Shown here in pieces: positions 53,640 through 62,609 of a DNA stretch of 64,000 nt. Positions within the stretch are counted from its first letter, which is position 1, and every line of letters starts with the position of its first letter. The translations under genes were made by a program, and so were the position numbers. This DNA comes from Leptospiraceae bacterium (lineage in GTDB: Bacteria; Spirochaetota; Leptospiria; Leptospirales; Leptospiraceae), in contig JACKPB010000011.1 in NCBI GenBank assembly GCA_024233875.1, positions 1 to 64,000 of the forward strand. Reading direction: 5' to 3'. The notes beneath the pieces were generated by a model. It was not told the DNA's origin and ran no database searches. It worked only from the letters and a program-made list of their open reading frames with translations.

Positions 53640-55349
53640 TCAATCTGATTCTGAATTTTTGGGGTTTTGCAAGGATTTCTTTATATTTTTGGGTGGAAAT
53701 GGAAATTCCTGAGGTACTCCATCCTGACTCAAATAGACATAGCATTTTCCGTTTATGGTTTTGAGTTCGGAGTTGAATAGTTTCCCTTTCCCGAAGTTAA
53801 TCGAAACTCTCGGGTAGATAAACTTTTCCACTTCAATAAATGAGTTTTCACTTCCATCGTAATTTGAGGTGATCGACTCATACTGAGCATTCAGGTTTCG
53901 AATGATATCACTGTATTTTTTTTCCAGGCCGATTAATTTTTTGAGTAGTTCTTTTTCATCTACGGAAAGTTCTTTCTTTTGAGAAAAGGATTCATTGGTT
54001 TTTTGGAGTGACTGGAGAATTTTGTTTAGGGTTTCTTCCTTTGCTATGATTTCCATTTTCATTTTTTTCAATTCATCCAGGACTGCTGGAGGGAGACCGA
54101 TCATGAGATTGGTTCTGGTTTCTACTACAGCTCCCAGCTTGCTGACTGTGATTGAATTTCCTGCAATCGTCTCACCTCCGATCAATTCGCCCCTTCCTCC
54201 CATGATGATAATAGAGTCCCCGGCAACGAGTTCCGAATGCATAGAAGCTTCTACAATAAGGATATTGTGACCGGCTTTGAGATTGCCCTGTTCTATAAAC
54301 TTTGCATAGATATCATTCCCTGCTTCTATATGACCCCCATTTCTCCCCATCACACCCCCGGAGAGAACAATGTCCTTATCTGCATGAAGGAAGACTCGCC
54401 CCACGCTTTTTTTTATGATGAGTGAACCTTTGGTTCTAAGGGTAAAGTTGTCTGCTACATTCCCCTCAACGATGATCGTGCCGGGAAAATCCACATTTCC
54501 TGTTGAATAATCAACATTTTCCAGGAGACAGACTTCATCTACCCGAATGGTTCCATCGCTATCTAAGACCGGTCTACCTTCGATGAGAGAACGCAAATTC
54601 TTTCCCTCATTGTCCAGGGAAACATTTTCACCCAGTTTCCATTCTCCCTGCTCTCCTATATCGAATGGGATTTCGACACCGAAAATGGTCTTTCCCGGTT
54701 TCCCCGGATGTGGATCCACTTTCTCTGCAAGTATCTCTCCCGCCTTGACGCTTTTTATCAAATGAATGTCTCTGAAGTCTACCTTTCCCCTCTCATCGGG
54801 ATTGAGTTCGGGTTTGGAAGAGGAATCAAAATGTACTTTTATGTATCCATTAGTCGAAGAGATAGGTTGTGTGCCTTCAGCGATAAGATATTTTATGTAG
54901 TATTTATTATTGGTGAGTATGTTTTCGATCACATCTTCTTTCAGACCGTATTTGATTCCATTGTTCTTGAATATGATCTGAAGATCTGTTTTGGAGATCA
55001 TATGACCTCCATGCTTGGGTGGTGTGATGGTCATGTAACACTGCATCGAATCCGGGGAAAATTCTAATTCTACATTCGCGTCCTGGGGTTGTCCGCCCTT
55101 CCATTCGGCGATTTTGTATTCTTCCCCATCAGCTTCCCGAACTACTTTTTGAATCAGGTTTGTGTCATACACTTCAATACCGAATAATTTTATCCTGGAC
55201 AAAACCTCTTTCACAGACACGGCTTTCCCATTTTTCCCCGCTTTGAAAACAGAAAGCATGGCATATCCGTTCAAATTTCGAATTTGAAAGCTTCCATCTT
55301 CAAAGTTTTCTAATTCATCTAAGATTGAATCTGTGAAATTCGGTCTCAT
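53640..55349 (-). CDS. FapA-like DUF342 polymer-forming protein
   Basis: A 569-residue cytoplasmic protein of the FapA/DUF342 family. A mixed N-terminal domain (~1-170) contains ISKTDLQIIFKNNGI. A right-handed beta-helix (about 190-420) is recognisable from the repeated short strands GNVDFPGTIIVEGNV, KGSLIIKKSVGRV, KDIVLSGGVMGRNGG, and GHNILIVEASMHSELVAGDSI (parts). KPGKTIFGVEIP and GENVSLDNEGKNLRSLIEG are hallmarks. A coiled coil follows (about 430-500). Related proteins act in cell-shape, polarity or flagellar functions; the job here is unknown. It starts two bases after the CoA-binding gene. Confidence 0.87.
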   Translation of the reverse strand: MRPNFTDSILDELENFEDGSFQIRNLNGYAMLSVFKAGKNGKAVSVKEVLSRIKLFGIEVYDTNLIQKVVREADGEEYKIAEWKGGQPQDANVELEFSPDSMQCYMTITPPKHGGHMISKTDLQIIFKNNGIKYGLKEDVIENILTNNKYYIKYLIAEGTQPISSTNGYIKVHFDSSSKPELNPDERGKVDFRDIHLIKSVKAGEILAEKVDPHPGKPGKTIFGVEIPFDIGEQGEWKLGENVSLDNEGKNLRSLIEGRPVLDSDGTIRVDEVCLLENVDYSTGNVDFPGTIIVEGNVADNFTLRTKGSLIIKKSVGRVFLHADKDIVLSGGVMGRNGGHIEAGNDIYAKFIEQGNLKAGHNILIVEASMHSELVAGDSIIIMGGRGELIGGETIAGNSITVSKLGAVVETRTNLMIGLPPAVLDELKKMKMEIIAKEETLNKILQSLQKTNESFSQKKELSVDEKELLKKLIGLEKKYSDIIRNLNAQYESITSNYDGSENSFIEVEKFIYPRVSINFGKGKLFNSELKTINGKCYVYLSQDGVPQEFPFPPKNIKKSLQNPKNSESD

Positions 55350-55351
55350 GA

Positions 55352-55741
55352 CTATCGTGTATCCACCATAACACAGGAATAAGCTAAGTAATTTTTATGA
55401 TTTTCTTCTAAAAATTGAATAATTTCTTCACTTTCAGCTCCGGGCTGAAGCCAGAAGTAATCATAGCCTTTTTGGGAAGCAGACTTTAAAAAATCCAAAC
55501 CCAATTTGGGAGGAATCACAAGGTTAATGATATCGGGAGGAGAAGGAAGGCTTTCGAGGTCTTTGAATGCGGGGTCACCTTCAATAGTGGTAGCTTTCGG
55601 ATTGATACCATAAACTTGAATGTTTTTATTTTTCAAATCTCTATAGATGATATTTCCGTATTTGGACTTATCATTGGTAGCTCCGACGATTGCAATGCTG
55701 AGGTCTTTTTTCTTTAGTTTTTCTAAAACTTTATTTTCCAT
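55352..55741 (-). CDS. CoA-binding domain protein (YccU-like)
   Basis: A small Rossmann protein: SIAIVGATNDKSKYGNIIYRDL at the N-terminus (parts), VYGINPKATTIEG, DIINLVIPPK, and YFWLQPGAESEEII with YSCVMVD at the end. Members bind CoA or a nucleotide; the function is undefined. The frame is open from GTG at 55750 but the ATG at 55741 is preferred: GGGAG lies eight bases ahead of it, and for the GTG it would be adjacent. It is tightly packed between a methyltransferase and the FapA-like gene. Confidence 0.9.
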   Translation of the reverse strand: MENKVLEKLKKKDLSIAIVGATNDKSKYGNIIYRDLKNKNIQVYGINPKATTIEGDPAFKDLESLPSPPDIINLVIPPKLGLDFLKSASQKGYDYFWLQPGAESEEIIQFLEENHKNYLAYSCVMVDTR

Positions 55742-55746
55742 TGATT

Positions 55747-56388
55747 TCACTCCCTGTGATCGTAAAAAGCCATTTGAAATTTCTCATCGGCACGTAATTC
55801 TAATCCATAAATATATTCACTTACCAAAAATGAATTTGTGACTTTGATATTATAAATTTCTGCAAGATATTTCATTTTGTCAGTGGAAACCTTATCCCGA
55901 ATTCCCGGACCTTCGGGATGCTCGGTTTTGCTCCACTCCAGTACAATTAGTTTTCCTCCGGGAACCATTGAGCGAATCAATCCATCCATAGCTAAGCCCG
56001 GATTGGGAAAAGTGGAGAGACTTAGGGATGCAAAAATCACATCCGGAACCGGAATCCATTGGGGAAGAAGGGGATGGTCAGTTTTGTCTAAATAAACAGT
56101 AGAGAAGTTTTCAATATTTTTTTCGACCTTCTTTTTTAAAACCTGATCAATCAGTTCCGGTTGGCATTCAATTCCCCAAAGATGAGAGTACTTATCCATT
56201 TTATTCAATAAATAAGGAGTGAAGTATCCCAAGCCCATACCGAAATCCACAACATTTACAGCACCTTTCAGGCTAAAGTTATTCATTACCTTTTCCGGAT
56301 TGCAAATATTCTTCCTTCTGCTCGAAAGCAAAAATTCCTGATATTTGATGTCCTCATAGTACTCCATGTCGGGAGTGTAGATACTCAT
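55747..56388 (-). CDS. Class I SAM-dependent methyltransferase
   Basis: A 213-residue methyltransferase fold: motif I VNVVDFGMGLGYFTPYL, an acidic end of strand 2 in LWGIECQPELI, motif III-IV region PDVIFASLSLSTFPNPG, and GGKLIVLEWSKTEHPEGPG. The substrate is not predictable; the pattern WSKTEHPEGPGI is reminiscent of small-molecule or quinone methyltransferases. It is the first gene of the MTase-CoA-binding-FapA unit, and its stop is six bases inside the longest frame of the next gene. Confidence 0.85.
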   Translation of the reverse strand: MSIYTPDMEYYEDIKYQEFLLSSRRKNICNPEKVMNNFSLKGAVNVVDFGMGLGYFTPYLLNKMDKYSHLWGIECQPELIDQVLKKKVEKNIENFSTVYLDKTDHPLLPQWIPVPDVIFASLSLSTFPNPGLAMDGLIRSMVPGGKLIVLEWSKTEHPEGPGIRDKVSTDKMKYLAEIYNIKVTNSFLVSEYIYGLELRADEKFQMAFYDHRE

Positions 56389-56498
56389 ATTTTTCTCCTG
56401 AATACTTCCTTTTTCATTGGAATCATTACCAAGAAATTTGACAAATAGTTTGATTTTTTCATATTGTCATTGAGGTAAAAAAAATAGTCTATACAAAC

Positions 56499-58211
56499 AT
56501 GAAAAAACTCAATAATAATTTGCTATATTTTTTTTTCATTCCCTCGATCCGAACTCATTCTAATGAATTTGGAAGGACTCCGGAACAAACCCCTTCTATT
56601 GTAAATAGTTTGGGATATTCTTGCAAGGTATTCTTTATTTTAGCTTTATTCTTTTTTTTCCCTTTATTTTCTCAGGAAAGTTCTGACCCATCCGGGATCA
56701 AATCACCCATACCTTCCAATATGGCAACAGGACTGAAAGCTACCGTCATCAATGATGGATTTTCTGTTCAACTGGAATGGACTCCACCTGAGGATCCGGG
56801 GGATGTCATAATTGCCCGTTCTGATTCAATCATTGACACTCAGGAAAAATTATTTGTAGCTGATTCTCTGGGAATCTATCCATCCAATCCACAGGGAAAA
56901 ATGGTAAAGGACTATAGGGATATAAACCTAAAACCCGGTACTTATTTCTATGCAGTGGCTATGGTGACTGCTGTGAGAAAGAAATCAGTGGATCTCGTAC
57001 CGGATCAGAACTTTACTGTGATTCCTGTTCAAATTTCTGAAAATGGAGTCATCAAGACACCCATTCACAAAATGGTAAAGTCTATAGATGTGAAAAAGAT
57101 CGGAAACTATACCCGAATTCATTGGGATCCTCCGGATGATCCTAATGTTTCTAGCTACACCTATAATATTTACAAATCCAAACAAAAACTGGATAGCATC
57201 AATCATTTGCGAAATGCAGAGAAGTTGATGGAGCTCGACCATCCTGAAAATTCCTATGTGGACAAAGTTGAGAATTCTGAGGATGTTTTTTATGGGGTAT
57301 CGATATCGGATAAGGATACAGAATATTTGCCACTTCAGGAAAATGTTTCCTTTTTGGAACTAAAAAGAGGAGAGAAAAGTGTTGATTCCCGGGATCTAAC
57401 TCCGGTAACCAAACCGGAAGAAAATACCGGAAAAATCGAAATCAATAATAATATCAACATCGACAATGAGCGGGGATCCAAAGAATCCGAAGTCAAAGAA
57501 ATCCCTGCCGTACAGTCAACAAAATCAGAAAAATCCGGAATTTATATTAAAAATATGAATTATGAGCTCAAGGAAGAGGGACTTCTCTTCAGTTGGGAAC
57601 CTCCTGTTTCTATAGATCCCTCAAACATAAAATATTTTATCTATCGATCCACATCACCTCTTGAGAGTCTGGACATCGCTCTGGAAAAATCAGCCGCTCA
57701 GAAAATTGGCGAAGTAGAGCATCCCACAACAACCTTTTTCCTTCCGAAATCAGAAAGGAAGAAAATTCTTTATTTCGGTGTGACAGTGAAGCAAATCGAT
57801 GGGAGAGAAGATACGGATTTGGATGAAAATTCCAGTTATGTGAAAGTTTTTCCGGTAGGAATGGAAAAATATGTAGCCGATCCCGGTAGTGAAATCAGAA
57901 AGCAGGAGAACCCAAAGGAGAATCCCAAAGAGAATCCTGAAAAAGTAGAATTTAAGGTCATAATGACCGATTATTATAAAAAAGGTAAGTATCAAGAGGC
58001 ACTCAAAAAATTTCAAAATTATGCTGATTCCCAAAAGGAAATTCCTGAGAAAGCCAAAGCATTATTTTATGTCGCCCTTTGTGATTTTCATTTAAAGGAT
58101 TATGACAAAGCATTGAAAATCCTGTTGGACAAATTGGTTCAGGATAATTTTGATAAAGATCGGGTAGATTTCTATGTGGATCAATGCCTGGAAAAACGGA
58201 GCAATGAATGA
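56499..58211 (+). CDS. Fibronectin type III and TPR exported protein
   Basis: A 570-residue exported protein. Three FN3-like domains: about 75-165 (VQLEWTPPEDPGDVIIARSD), 190-275 (RIHWDPPDDPNVSSYTYNIYKS) and 350-445 (LFSWEPPVSIDPSNIKYFIYRS), given in part. A charged linker (NPKENPKENPEK) and a C-terminal TPR-type region follow. The hydrophobic export signal (FFILALFFFFPLFSQ) begins only near residue 44, so the first ~40 residues form an odd cytoplasmic extension; the true start may be a later alternative codon such as TTG at 56609, but no Shine-Dalgarno decides it. It overlaps the next gene by four bases. Confidence 0.7.
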   Translation: MKKLNNNLLYFFFIPSIRTHSNEFGRTPEQTPSIVNSLGYSCKVFFILALFFFFPLFSQESSDPSGIKSPIPSNMATGLKATVINDGFSVQLEWTPPEDPGDVIIARSDSIIDTQEKLFVADSLGIYPSNPQGKMVKDYRDINLKPGTYFYAVAMVTAVRKKSVDLVPDQNFTVIPVQISENGVIKTPIHKMVKSIDVKKIGNYTRIHWDPPDDPNVSSYTYNIYKSKQKLDSINHLRNAEKLMELDHPENSYVDKVENSEDVFYGVSISDKDTEYLPLQENVSFLELKRGEKSVDSRDLTPVTKPEENTGKIEINNNINIDNERGSKESEVKEIPAVQSTKSEKSGIYIKNMNYELKEEGLLFSWEPPVSIDPSNIKYFIYRSTSPLESLDIALEKSAAQKIGEVEHPTTTFFLPKSERKKILYFGVTVKQIDGREDTDLDENSSYVKVFPVGMEKYVADPGSEIRKQENPKENPKENPEKVEFKVIMTDYYKKGKYQEALKKFQNYADSQKEIPEKAKALFYVALCDFHLKDYDKALKILLDKLVQDNFDKDRVDFYVDQCLEKRSNE

Positions 58212-59377
58212 ATAAATCCTTATTATTGGGAGTAGGTTCTTTTCTTTTAGGAACGGGAGTACTTGTAGGAACTTATGTTCTCATAAAAGAAAAAAACTCC
58301 TACAAGAGCCAGGTGGTAAACATCATCACTCCTGATAATATTGAGGAGAAATTGAAAGAAGGCGAAGAACTTCTCAAGCAAACCAATAAAATAAGTATAG
58401 AAAAAGCTCTGAATCTTTTCAATGAACTGGCTTCGAAAGAAACCTCTCCCGAATTAAAATTTCGAATCAAACTCGGACAGGCAGTGGCCCTCGAAAAGAA
58501 TAAAGATCGGTTGGTTGCCTTAGAAATCTACAAAGAACTCAATCACAGTGATTACATCACAAAAGAAGGAAGAGAAAATATAGGCTATCACTTGGGAAAT
58601 CTTTTACTCAGGCTAAATCAGGAAGAAGAGGGGAAAGCTCATTTGGAGGAAGTTCTCCGAATGAGTCAGGATCGCAAGTTAAGATCCAATTCTCTTTCCT
58701 CGATAGCAGATTTTTATTACAAGCGGAAGGAATTCGACAAAGCTAGAAAGAATTACATTCTGGCAGTTCATGAAGATCCGAACAACCTTCATGCCCGAAT
58801 AGGATGGACACGTGCCCTAAGGTCTCTGGGTAGGGACCTGAATTCGATAGATATTTTTGATGACTACCTGGAAGAAACTCCCTTGGAATCATCCAAAAAT
58901 GAACCCAAACCTAAAAGTGTACACGGAAGCAAGTACTTTGAAAAGGGGAAATACTATTACGATAGAAAGAAGTACGGGAAAGCCATCACTTATTTCTTAA
59001 AAAATGCGAAGCAAAAAATTGGAAATTCTGAAAAGGAAAAAACATATTTCTATCTGGCTGAAAGCTATTTTTTAATCGGGGAAAATAAAAAATCAAAGTC
59101 ATACATCCAAAAAACACTACTGAATCCCGACCCTTCTTTTGATCAGGCCGCGATGTATCGGAAAGGAACTATCCTATTCAAAGAAAAGAAATTTGCAGAT
59201 GCAGCATCGGCATTCAATGTAGTGATTGAAAAATACCCTCTCAGCAACTACACATCCAGGGCCAAGTCCTGGAAGAAGGAAGCTCTTTCTCTTTTAAAAG
59301 AAAATTCTCAATACAATGAAAATGGGGGAGAAGAGCCTTCGAGAGATGCTTTGGATGAGTATTCAGAGGATGAGTAA
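58208..59377 (+). CDS. TPR-repeat membrane-anchored protein
   Basis: One N-terminal membrane helix (about residues 5-25, rich in Gly and Leu) followed by TPR-like helix pairs across the rest: PELKFRIKLGQAVALEK, RENIGYHLGNLLLRL, SSIADFYYKRKEFDKARKNY, KYYYDRKKYGKAITYFLKNA, YLAESYFLIGENKKSKSYI, and YRKGTILFKEKKFADAASAF (each shown in part). This is a protein-protein scaffold in the periplasm. The ATGA overlap with the FN3 gene indicates a joint function, probably in envelope or periplasmic flagellum architecture; not proven. Confidence 0.8.
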   Translation: MNKSLLLGVGSFLLGTGVLVGTYVLIKEKNSYKSQVVNIITPDNIEEKLKEGEELLKQTNKISIEKALNLFNELASKETSPELKFRIKLGQAVALEKNKDRLVALEIYKELNHSDYITKEGRENIGYHLGNLLLRLNQEEEGKAHLEEVLRMSQDRKLRSNSLSSIADFYYKRKEFDKARKNYILAVHEDPNNLHARIGWTRALRSLGRDLNSIDIFDDYLEETPLESSKNEPKPKSVHGSKYFEKGKYYYDRKKYGKAITYFLKNAKQKIGNSEKEKTYFYLAESYFLIGENKKSKSYIQKTLLNPDPSFDQAAMYRKGTILFKEKKFADAASAFNVVIEKYPLSNYTSRAKSWKKEALSLLKENSQYNENGGEEPSRDALDEYSEDE

Positions 59378-59380
59378 AAA

Positions 59381-59400
59381 AAAGCGGTTTGACCCGCTTT
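59381..59400. terminator. Terminator between TPR gene and rhodanese gene
   Basis: AAAGCGG (59381-59387) and CCGCTTT (59394-59400) form a perfect 7-bp stem. Eight A on the plus strand precede it, giving a T-run after the stem on the minus strand, so it best terminates the rhodanese transcript and may also serve the TPR gene. Confidence 0.75.
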
Positions 59401-59405
59401 AGAGT

Positions 59406-59957
59406 TTATTCATATTTAGGAATACTGGAGTCGATTTCTTCTGAATATCTATCAATTCCACCTTCAAGGCAAAATACATTGGGCAAGCCATGTCCTTTAA
59501 AATAGGATGCCGCCTCCAGACTCTGATGACCCCGATGGCAATAAAAAACGATTTTAGAGTTTTTATCCCATTTCTGAAGAATTTCATAAGCCAATTGTCT
59601 TGTGAGAACCTGACTGTTTGGAATCGATGCAATGGAAGTTTCCCATTCTTCCCGAATATCTATCAAATGAATTTCTTCACCTTTTTCAATCTCAGATTTG
59701 TATGTAGAAGGACTCATTTTTAGTTTTCGATCCACTTCTTCAGATTCATAGATGAATTGGATTGCATTGTGGATTTCTTTTTCTCTCCTATGATTGATCA
59801 TTACAGACTCAAGAGATTCTTCCATAGAGTATCCACAGCTGGAGCATCCACCTATATGATATTTTTGGAAAAGAGCTCTTTTTGCGCTAGGATAGTGTGT
59901 TAAAATTTCTTCCATTTTCATATCTGGATGAATTTCTTTGTTTTCTACTGATTGCAT
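59406..59957 (-). CDS. DUF1858-rhodanese fusion protein
   Basis: The N-terminal ~65 residues form a DUF1858-like unit: MKMEEILTHYPSAKRALFQKYHIGGCSSCG with a CxxC pair, followed by a rhodanese domain (about 90-180) with the sulfur-carrying Cys in VFYCHRGHQSLEA and the start IHLIDIREEWE. Such proteins probably move sulfane sulfur or react with thiols in the cytoplasm; the exact role is unknown. The start ATG is at 59957. A near-perfect PerR-box sequence lies 66 bases upstream (60023-60037), linking it to peroxide or iron control. Its 3' end meets a strong terminator. Confidence 0.87.
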   Translation of the reverse strand: MQSVENKEIHPDMKMEEILTHYPSAKRALFQKYHIGGCSSCGYSMEESLESVMINHRREKEIHNAIQFIYESEEVDRKLKMSPSTYKSEIEKGEEIHLIDIREEWETSIASIPNSQVLTRQLAYEILQKWDKNSKIVFYCHRGHQSLEAASYFKGHGLPNVFCLEGGIDRYSEEIDSSIPKYE

Positions 59958-60019
59958 TTGAATACCTCTGGTGAGAGTTTTGTTACTAGAGAATCAAAGA
60001 TATAATTTTTTGTAAAGAG

Positions 60020-60037
60020 GAATTATAATAATTCTAA
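60020..60037 (-). promoter_or_regulatory. PerR-box-like palindrome upstream of rhodanese gene
   Basis: GAATTATAATAATTC (60020-60034) is a perfect 7-1-7 palindrome. The window 60023-60037 (TTATAATAATTCTAA) matches the PerR box TTATAATNATTATAA at 13 of 14 defined positions. It stands alone in the 260-base gap, 66 bases ahead of the DUF1858-rhodanese start. Confidence 0.7.
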
Positions 60038-60217
60038 ATTATTGCAAAAAATATTGAACTGAAAGGAAGGTCTAGTAACCTATTTTTAGGTATTCTGATC
60101 TAGAAAATCTTTTCTAAAATTCTTCAATATTTCTTGAGAAAGGCGGGTTTTGGGGGGAACTCCAATAAATTTCACACTTCCAAAAAGCCATTTTAAAGGG
60201 TTTTTAGAGATGCCGTT

Positions 60218-60814
60218 CTAAATAGTGTTTTGAAGCCAGCCCATTTTGATGGCGTAGTAATAAATTATGAACCGGGGGATTCTCATCAAACTTCCTATCA
60301 TGAATTTAGGATAGGGCATTCGAAGACTTCCCGAAAGCATGGCCATCCATGAATAGGGAAGCGGGGTACTGGCGGCGAGTACTACAGCAAGCATTCCATA
60401 CTTTTCTATATAAGGTTTTAGTTTCCCATCGTGAGAGTGAATGAATTTTTGAAAAGAATGAATGCGTGGGAAAACATATCTTCCCTGAGCATAGGAGAGA
60501 GAGCCGCCGATGAGGCTACCGATTGAGGCGAATGCAATCACCGGCATGTCCTCGAGGTTTCCTGCTATGGCAAAAATTAAGAAAGTGTCCGGTATCATAA
60601 AAGCCGGGAGGGAGTCACTCAATAGGATTCCAAAACCCACTCCCAAGATTCCAAAAGTATCTACAAAAAGCCCGGATAGATAAGAAATAGGCCCCTTTAC
60701 AAAATGTCCCAAAAAAATTATGAGGATGACAATTCCAAAAATTCCTATAAGAGTTTGGTACAGGAGTTTTTTTAAATCGGAGTCCATTTGATTTTCCAGT
60801 GGATGAAAAAGCAT
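60218..60814 (-). CDS. DedA-like (SNARE-associated/VTT) membrane protein
   Basis: A 198-residue inner-membrane protein with several hydrophobic segments: FGIVILIIFLGHF, FGILGVGFGILLSDSLPAF, a reentrant-type IGSLIGGSLSYAQGR region, MLAVVLAASTPLPYSWMAMLSG, and a C-terminal helix. GILL-DSLPAF, GG-SYA-GR and STPLPYSW fit the VTT/DedA superfamily. Members act in proton-linked transport or lipid scrambling; no specific role is assignable. Two starts are possible (60814 and an ATG nine codons later); the first is given, neither has a strong ribosome site. It follows mutL by 13 bases. Confidence 0.75.
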   Translation of the reverse strand: MLFHPLENQMDSDLKKLLYQTLIGIFGIVILIIFLGHFVKGPISYLSGLFVDTFGILGVGFGILLSDSLPAFMIPDTFLIFAIAGNLEDMPVIAFASIGSLIGGSLSYAQGRYVFPRIHSFQKFIHSHDGKLKPYIEKYGMLAVVLAASTPLPYSWMAMLSGSLRMPYPKFMIGSLMRIPRFIIYYYAIKMGWLQNTI

Positions 60815-60827
60815 TTGGGAGTCAAGG

Positions 60828-62609
60828 TTATCTTCTGTGAAATAATTTTTCCAGATCGAATTTTGAAAATTTAATCAGAGTAGGTCTTCCATGAGGACAA
60901 CGGGAGGGATTTTTGCAATAGCTCAGACGTGTGAGCAATTCACCGAGAAGATGGTCGGAAATATGATCCCCTTTTTTAACTGCTGATCTGCAGGCAATGG
61001 ATTTTGCCATCAAATCATAGAGGTTGATTGAAGAGCTAGATTTCTTTTGATCGTGGATGCGGGAAAGAAAATCCAGAATGGTTTCCCTTTCAGTACCTGC
61101 GTCAATGTAGACCGGAACTTCTCTCAGGACAAGAGAGCCTCCACCGATATCTTCAATTTGAAGACCGATCGAATGAAAGTCCTTTTGAAATTCCAAAATG
61201 TCTTCTGCTTCCTGGAGGGAAAAATCCAATCGAATCGGTGCCAGGAGAATCTGAGAAGCGCCTTCCTGCTTTTTGAATTGATTCAAAACCTCTTCATATC
61301 GAATTCTCTCATGAGCTGTGTGTTGATCGATAATGTAAAGACCATCTTCTGCTTCCGCCAGGATGTAGGTTTCGAAGAGAATACCGAAGTGCTTTCTCGG
61401 TATGAATTCTCTTCTGGTGGAATCTGAGTTTTCTGTGAGGGAGTCCAGAGAAGAACCGGGTCCGATTCCTTCCAGAGAAAACCCTTTCTGAATGGAGGGT
61501 GAGTCAAAAAGAACATTGTGGAGGATATCCTGATATTCAGGAATTTTATGAGTCTCTTCTTTCTTGTAGAGTTGGGGCTGAGGTTGGGAAAGCTTTCTTT
61601 TCATTTCTAAAAATGTGACAGGAGTTTGAGATCTGAGTGTGGAAAGGATCAATTCCATAAAAAATCCCTGAAAACCTTCCTCGTCTAAAAATCTTATCTC
61701 TTTTTTGGTCGGATGAACGTTTACATCTATGTACCGCGGATCGATTTGAAAAAAAAGAAAACACCAGGGATGGGCACCGGAAGGAAGGAGTTCATCATAG
61801 CATTTTTTCAGTAAAAAGGAAGAAAATTTGATTTCAACCGACCTGTTGTTGATGAACAAAAATTGCCCGTTTCGATTGGAGCGATAAAAATCCCCCGAGC
61901 TGATGTAGCCCGATGCACGAATTCCGCGCCGTTCGAGTTTGACTTCCATGAGGTGATTGCCCAGGTTCTCACCAAAAATATCTACGATCCTTTCCTTCAG
62001 ACCTGCCGGTTTCAGAGAAAAGATTTTTTTGGAGTTTTGTGTGTAGTGGAATTCTTTCTCAAAATGTGGAATGGCAAGGGTTGTGATCCTGTCTCGTATT
62101 TTTTTGTCTTCGGACCTTTCTGATTTTAAAAATTTTCTTCTGACCGGTGTGTTGTAAAAAAGATCCCTGATTTCGATTAGGGTTCCTTTTCTTCCCGCAG
62201 AGTAAGATTTGGATAAGATCTCACCGTTTTCAACCTCTATCTCACAGGAGGGTGAATTTTCATCTTTTCCGGTGGAAATTTTAAATTTAGAAACTGCTGC
62301 TATGGATGCCAGAGCCTCTCCACGGAAACCAAAAGATAGGACAGACTCCAAATCTCTAAATTCCTGAATCTTGCTGGTTGCATGTCGTTTGATTGCTAAA
62401 GGAAGATCTGTTTCTGAAATACCCGAACCATTGTCTCCTATGAGAATTTTGGTCAGACCTGCATTTTGGGTTTCAATTTCAATATGGGTAGCTCCGGAAT
62501 CTAAAGAATTCTCAATCAACTCTTTGACTACGGAGTGAGCCGCCTCAATCACTTCTCCGGCGGCAATTTTATTGATCAGTTCCGGATTGAGTTCCCGGAT
62601 TTCATTCAT
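60828..62609 (-). CDS. mutL: DNA mismatch repair protein MutL
   Basis: A GHKL ATPase coordinating mismatch repair. N-terminal ATPase motifs: KIAAGEVIEAAHSVVKELIENSLDSG in pieces, IGDNGSGI and GFRGEALASIAAV. A middle linker of ~150 residues separates it from the C-terminal dimerisation/endonuclease region: DQHTAHERIRYEE near residue 429, SIACRSAVKKGD and CPHGRPTLIKF. The endonuclease motif is normally DQHAxxE; here Ala is replaced by Thr, but the metal-binding residues and the C-terminal CPHGRP motif are kept, so it is likely a nicking MutL. Its start overlaps the perR stop by four bases (ATGA). Confidence 0.95.
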   Translation of the reverse strand: MNEIRELNPELINKIAAGEVIEAAHSVVKELIENSLDSGATHIEIETQNAGLTKILIGDNGSGISETDLPLAIKRHATSKIQEFRDLESVLSFGFRGEALASIAAVSKFKISTGKDENSPSCEIEVENGEILSKSYSAGRKGTLIEIRDLFYNTPVRRKFLKSERSEDKKIRDRITTLAIPHFEKEFHYTQNSKKIFSLKPAGLKERIVDIFGENLGNHLMEVKLERRGIRASGYISSGDFYRSNRNGQFLFINNRSVEIKFSSFLLKKCYDELLPSGAHPWCFLFFQIDPRYIDVNVHPTKKEIRFLDEEGFQGFFMELILSTLRSQTPVTFLEMKRKLSQPQPQLYKKEETHKIPEYQDILHNVLFDSPSIQKGFSLEGIGPGSSLDSLTENSDSTRREFIPRKHFGILFETYILAEAEDGLYIIDQHTAHERIRYEEVLNQFKKQEGASQILLAPIRLDFSLQEAEDILEFQKDFHSIGLQIEDIGGGSLVLREVPVYIDAGTERETILDFLSRIHDQKKSSSSINLYDLMAKSIACRSAVKKGDHISDHLLGELLTRLSYCKNPSRCPHGRPTLIKFSKFDLEKLFHRR

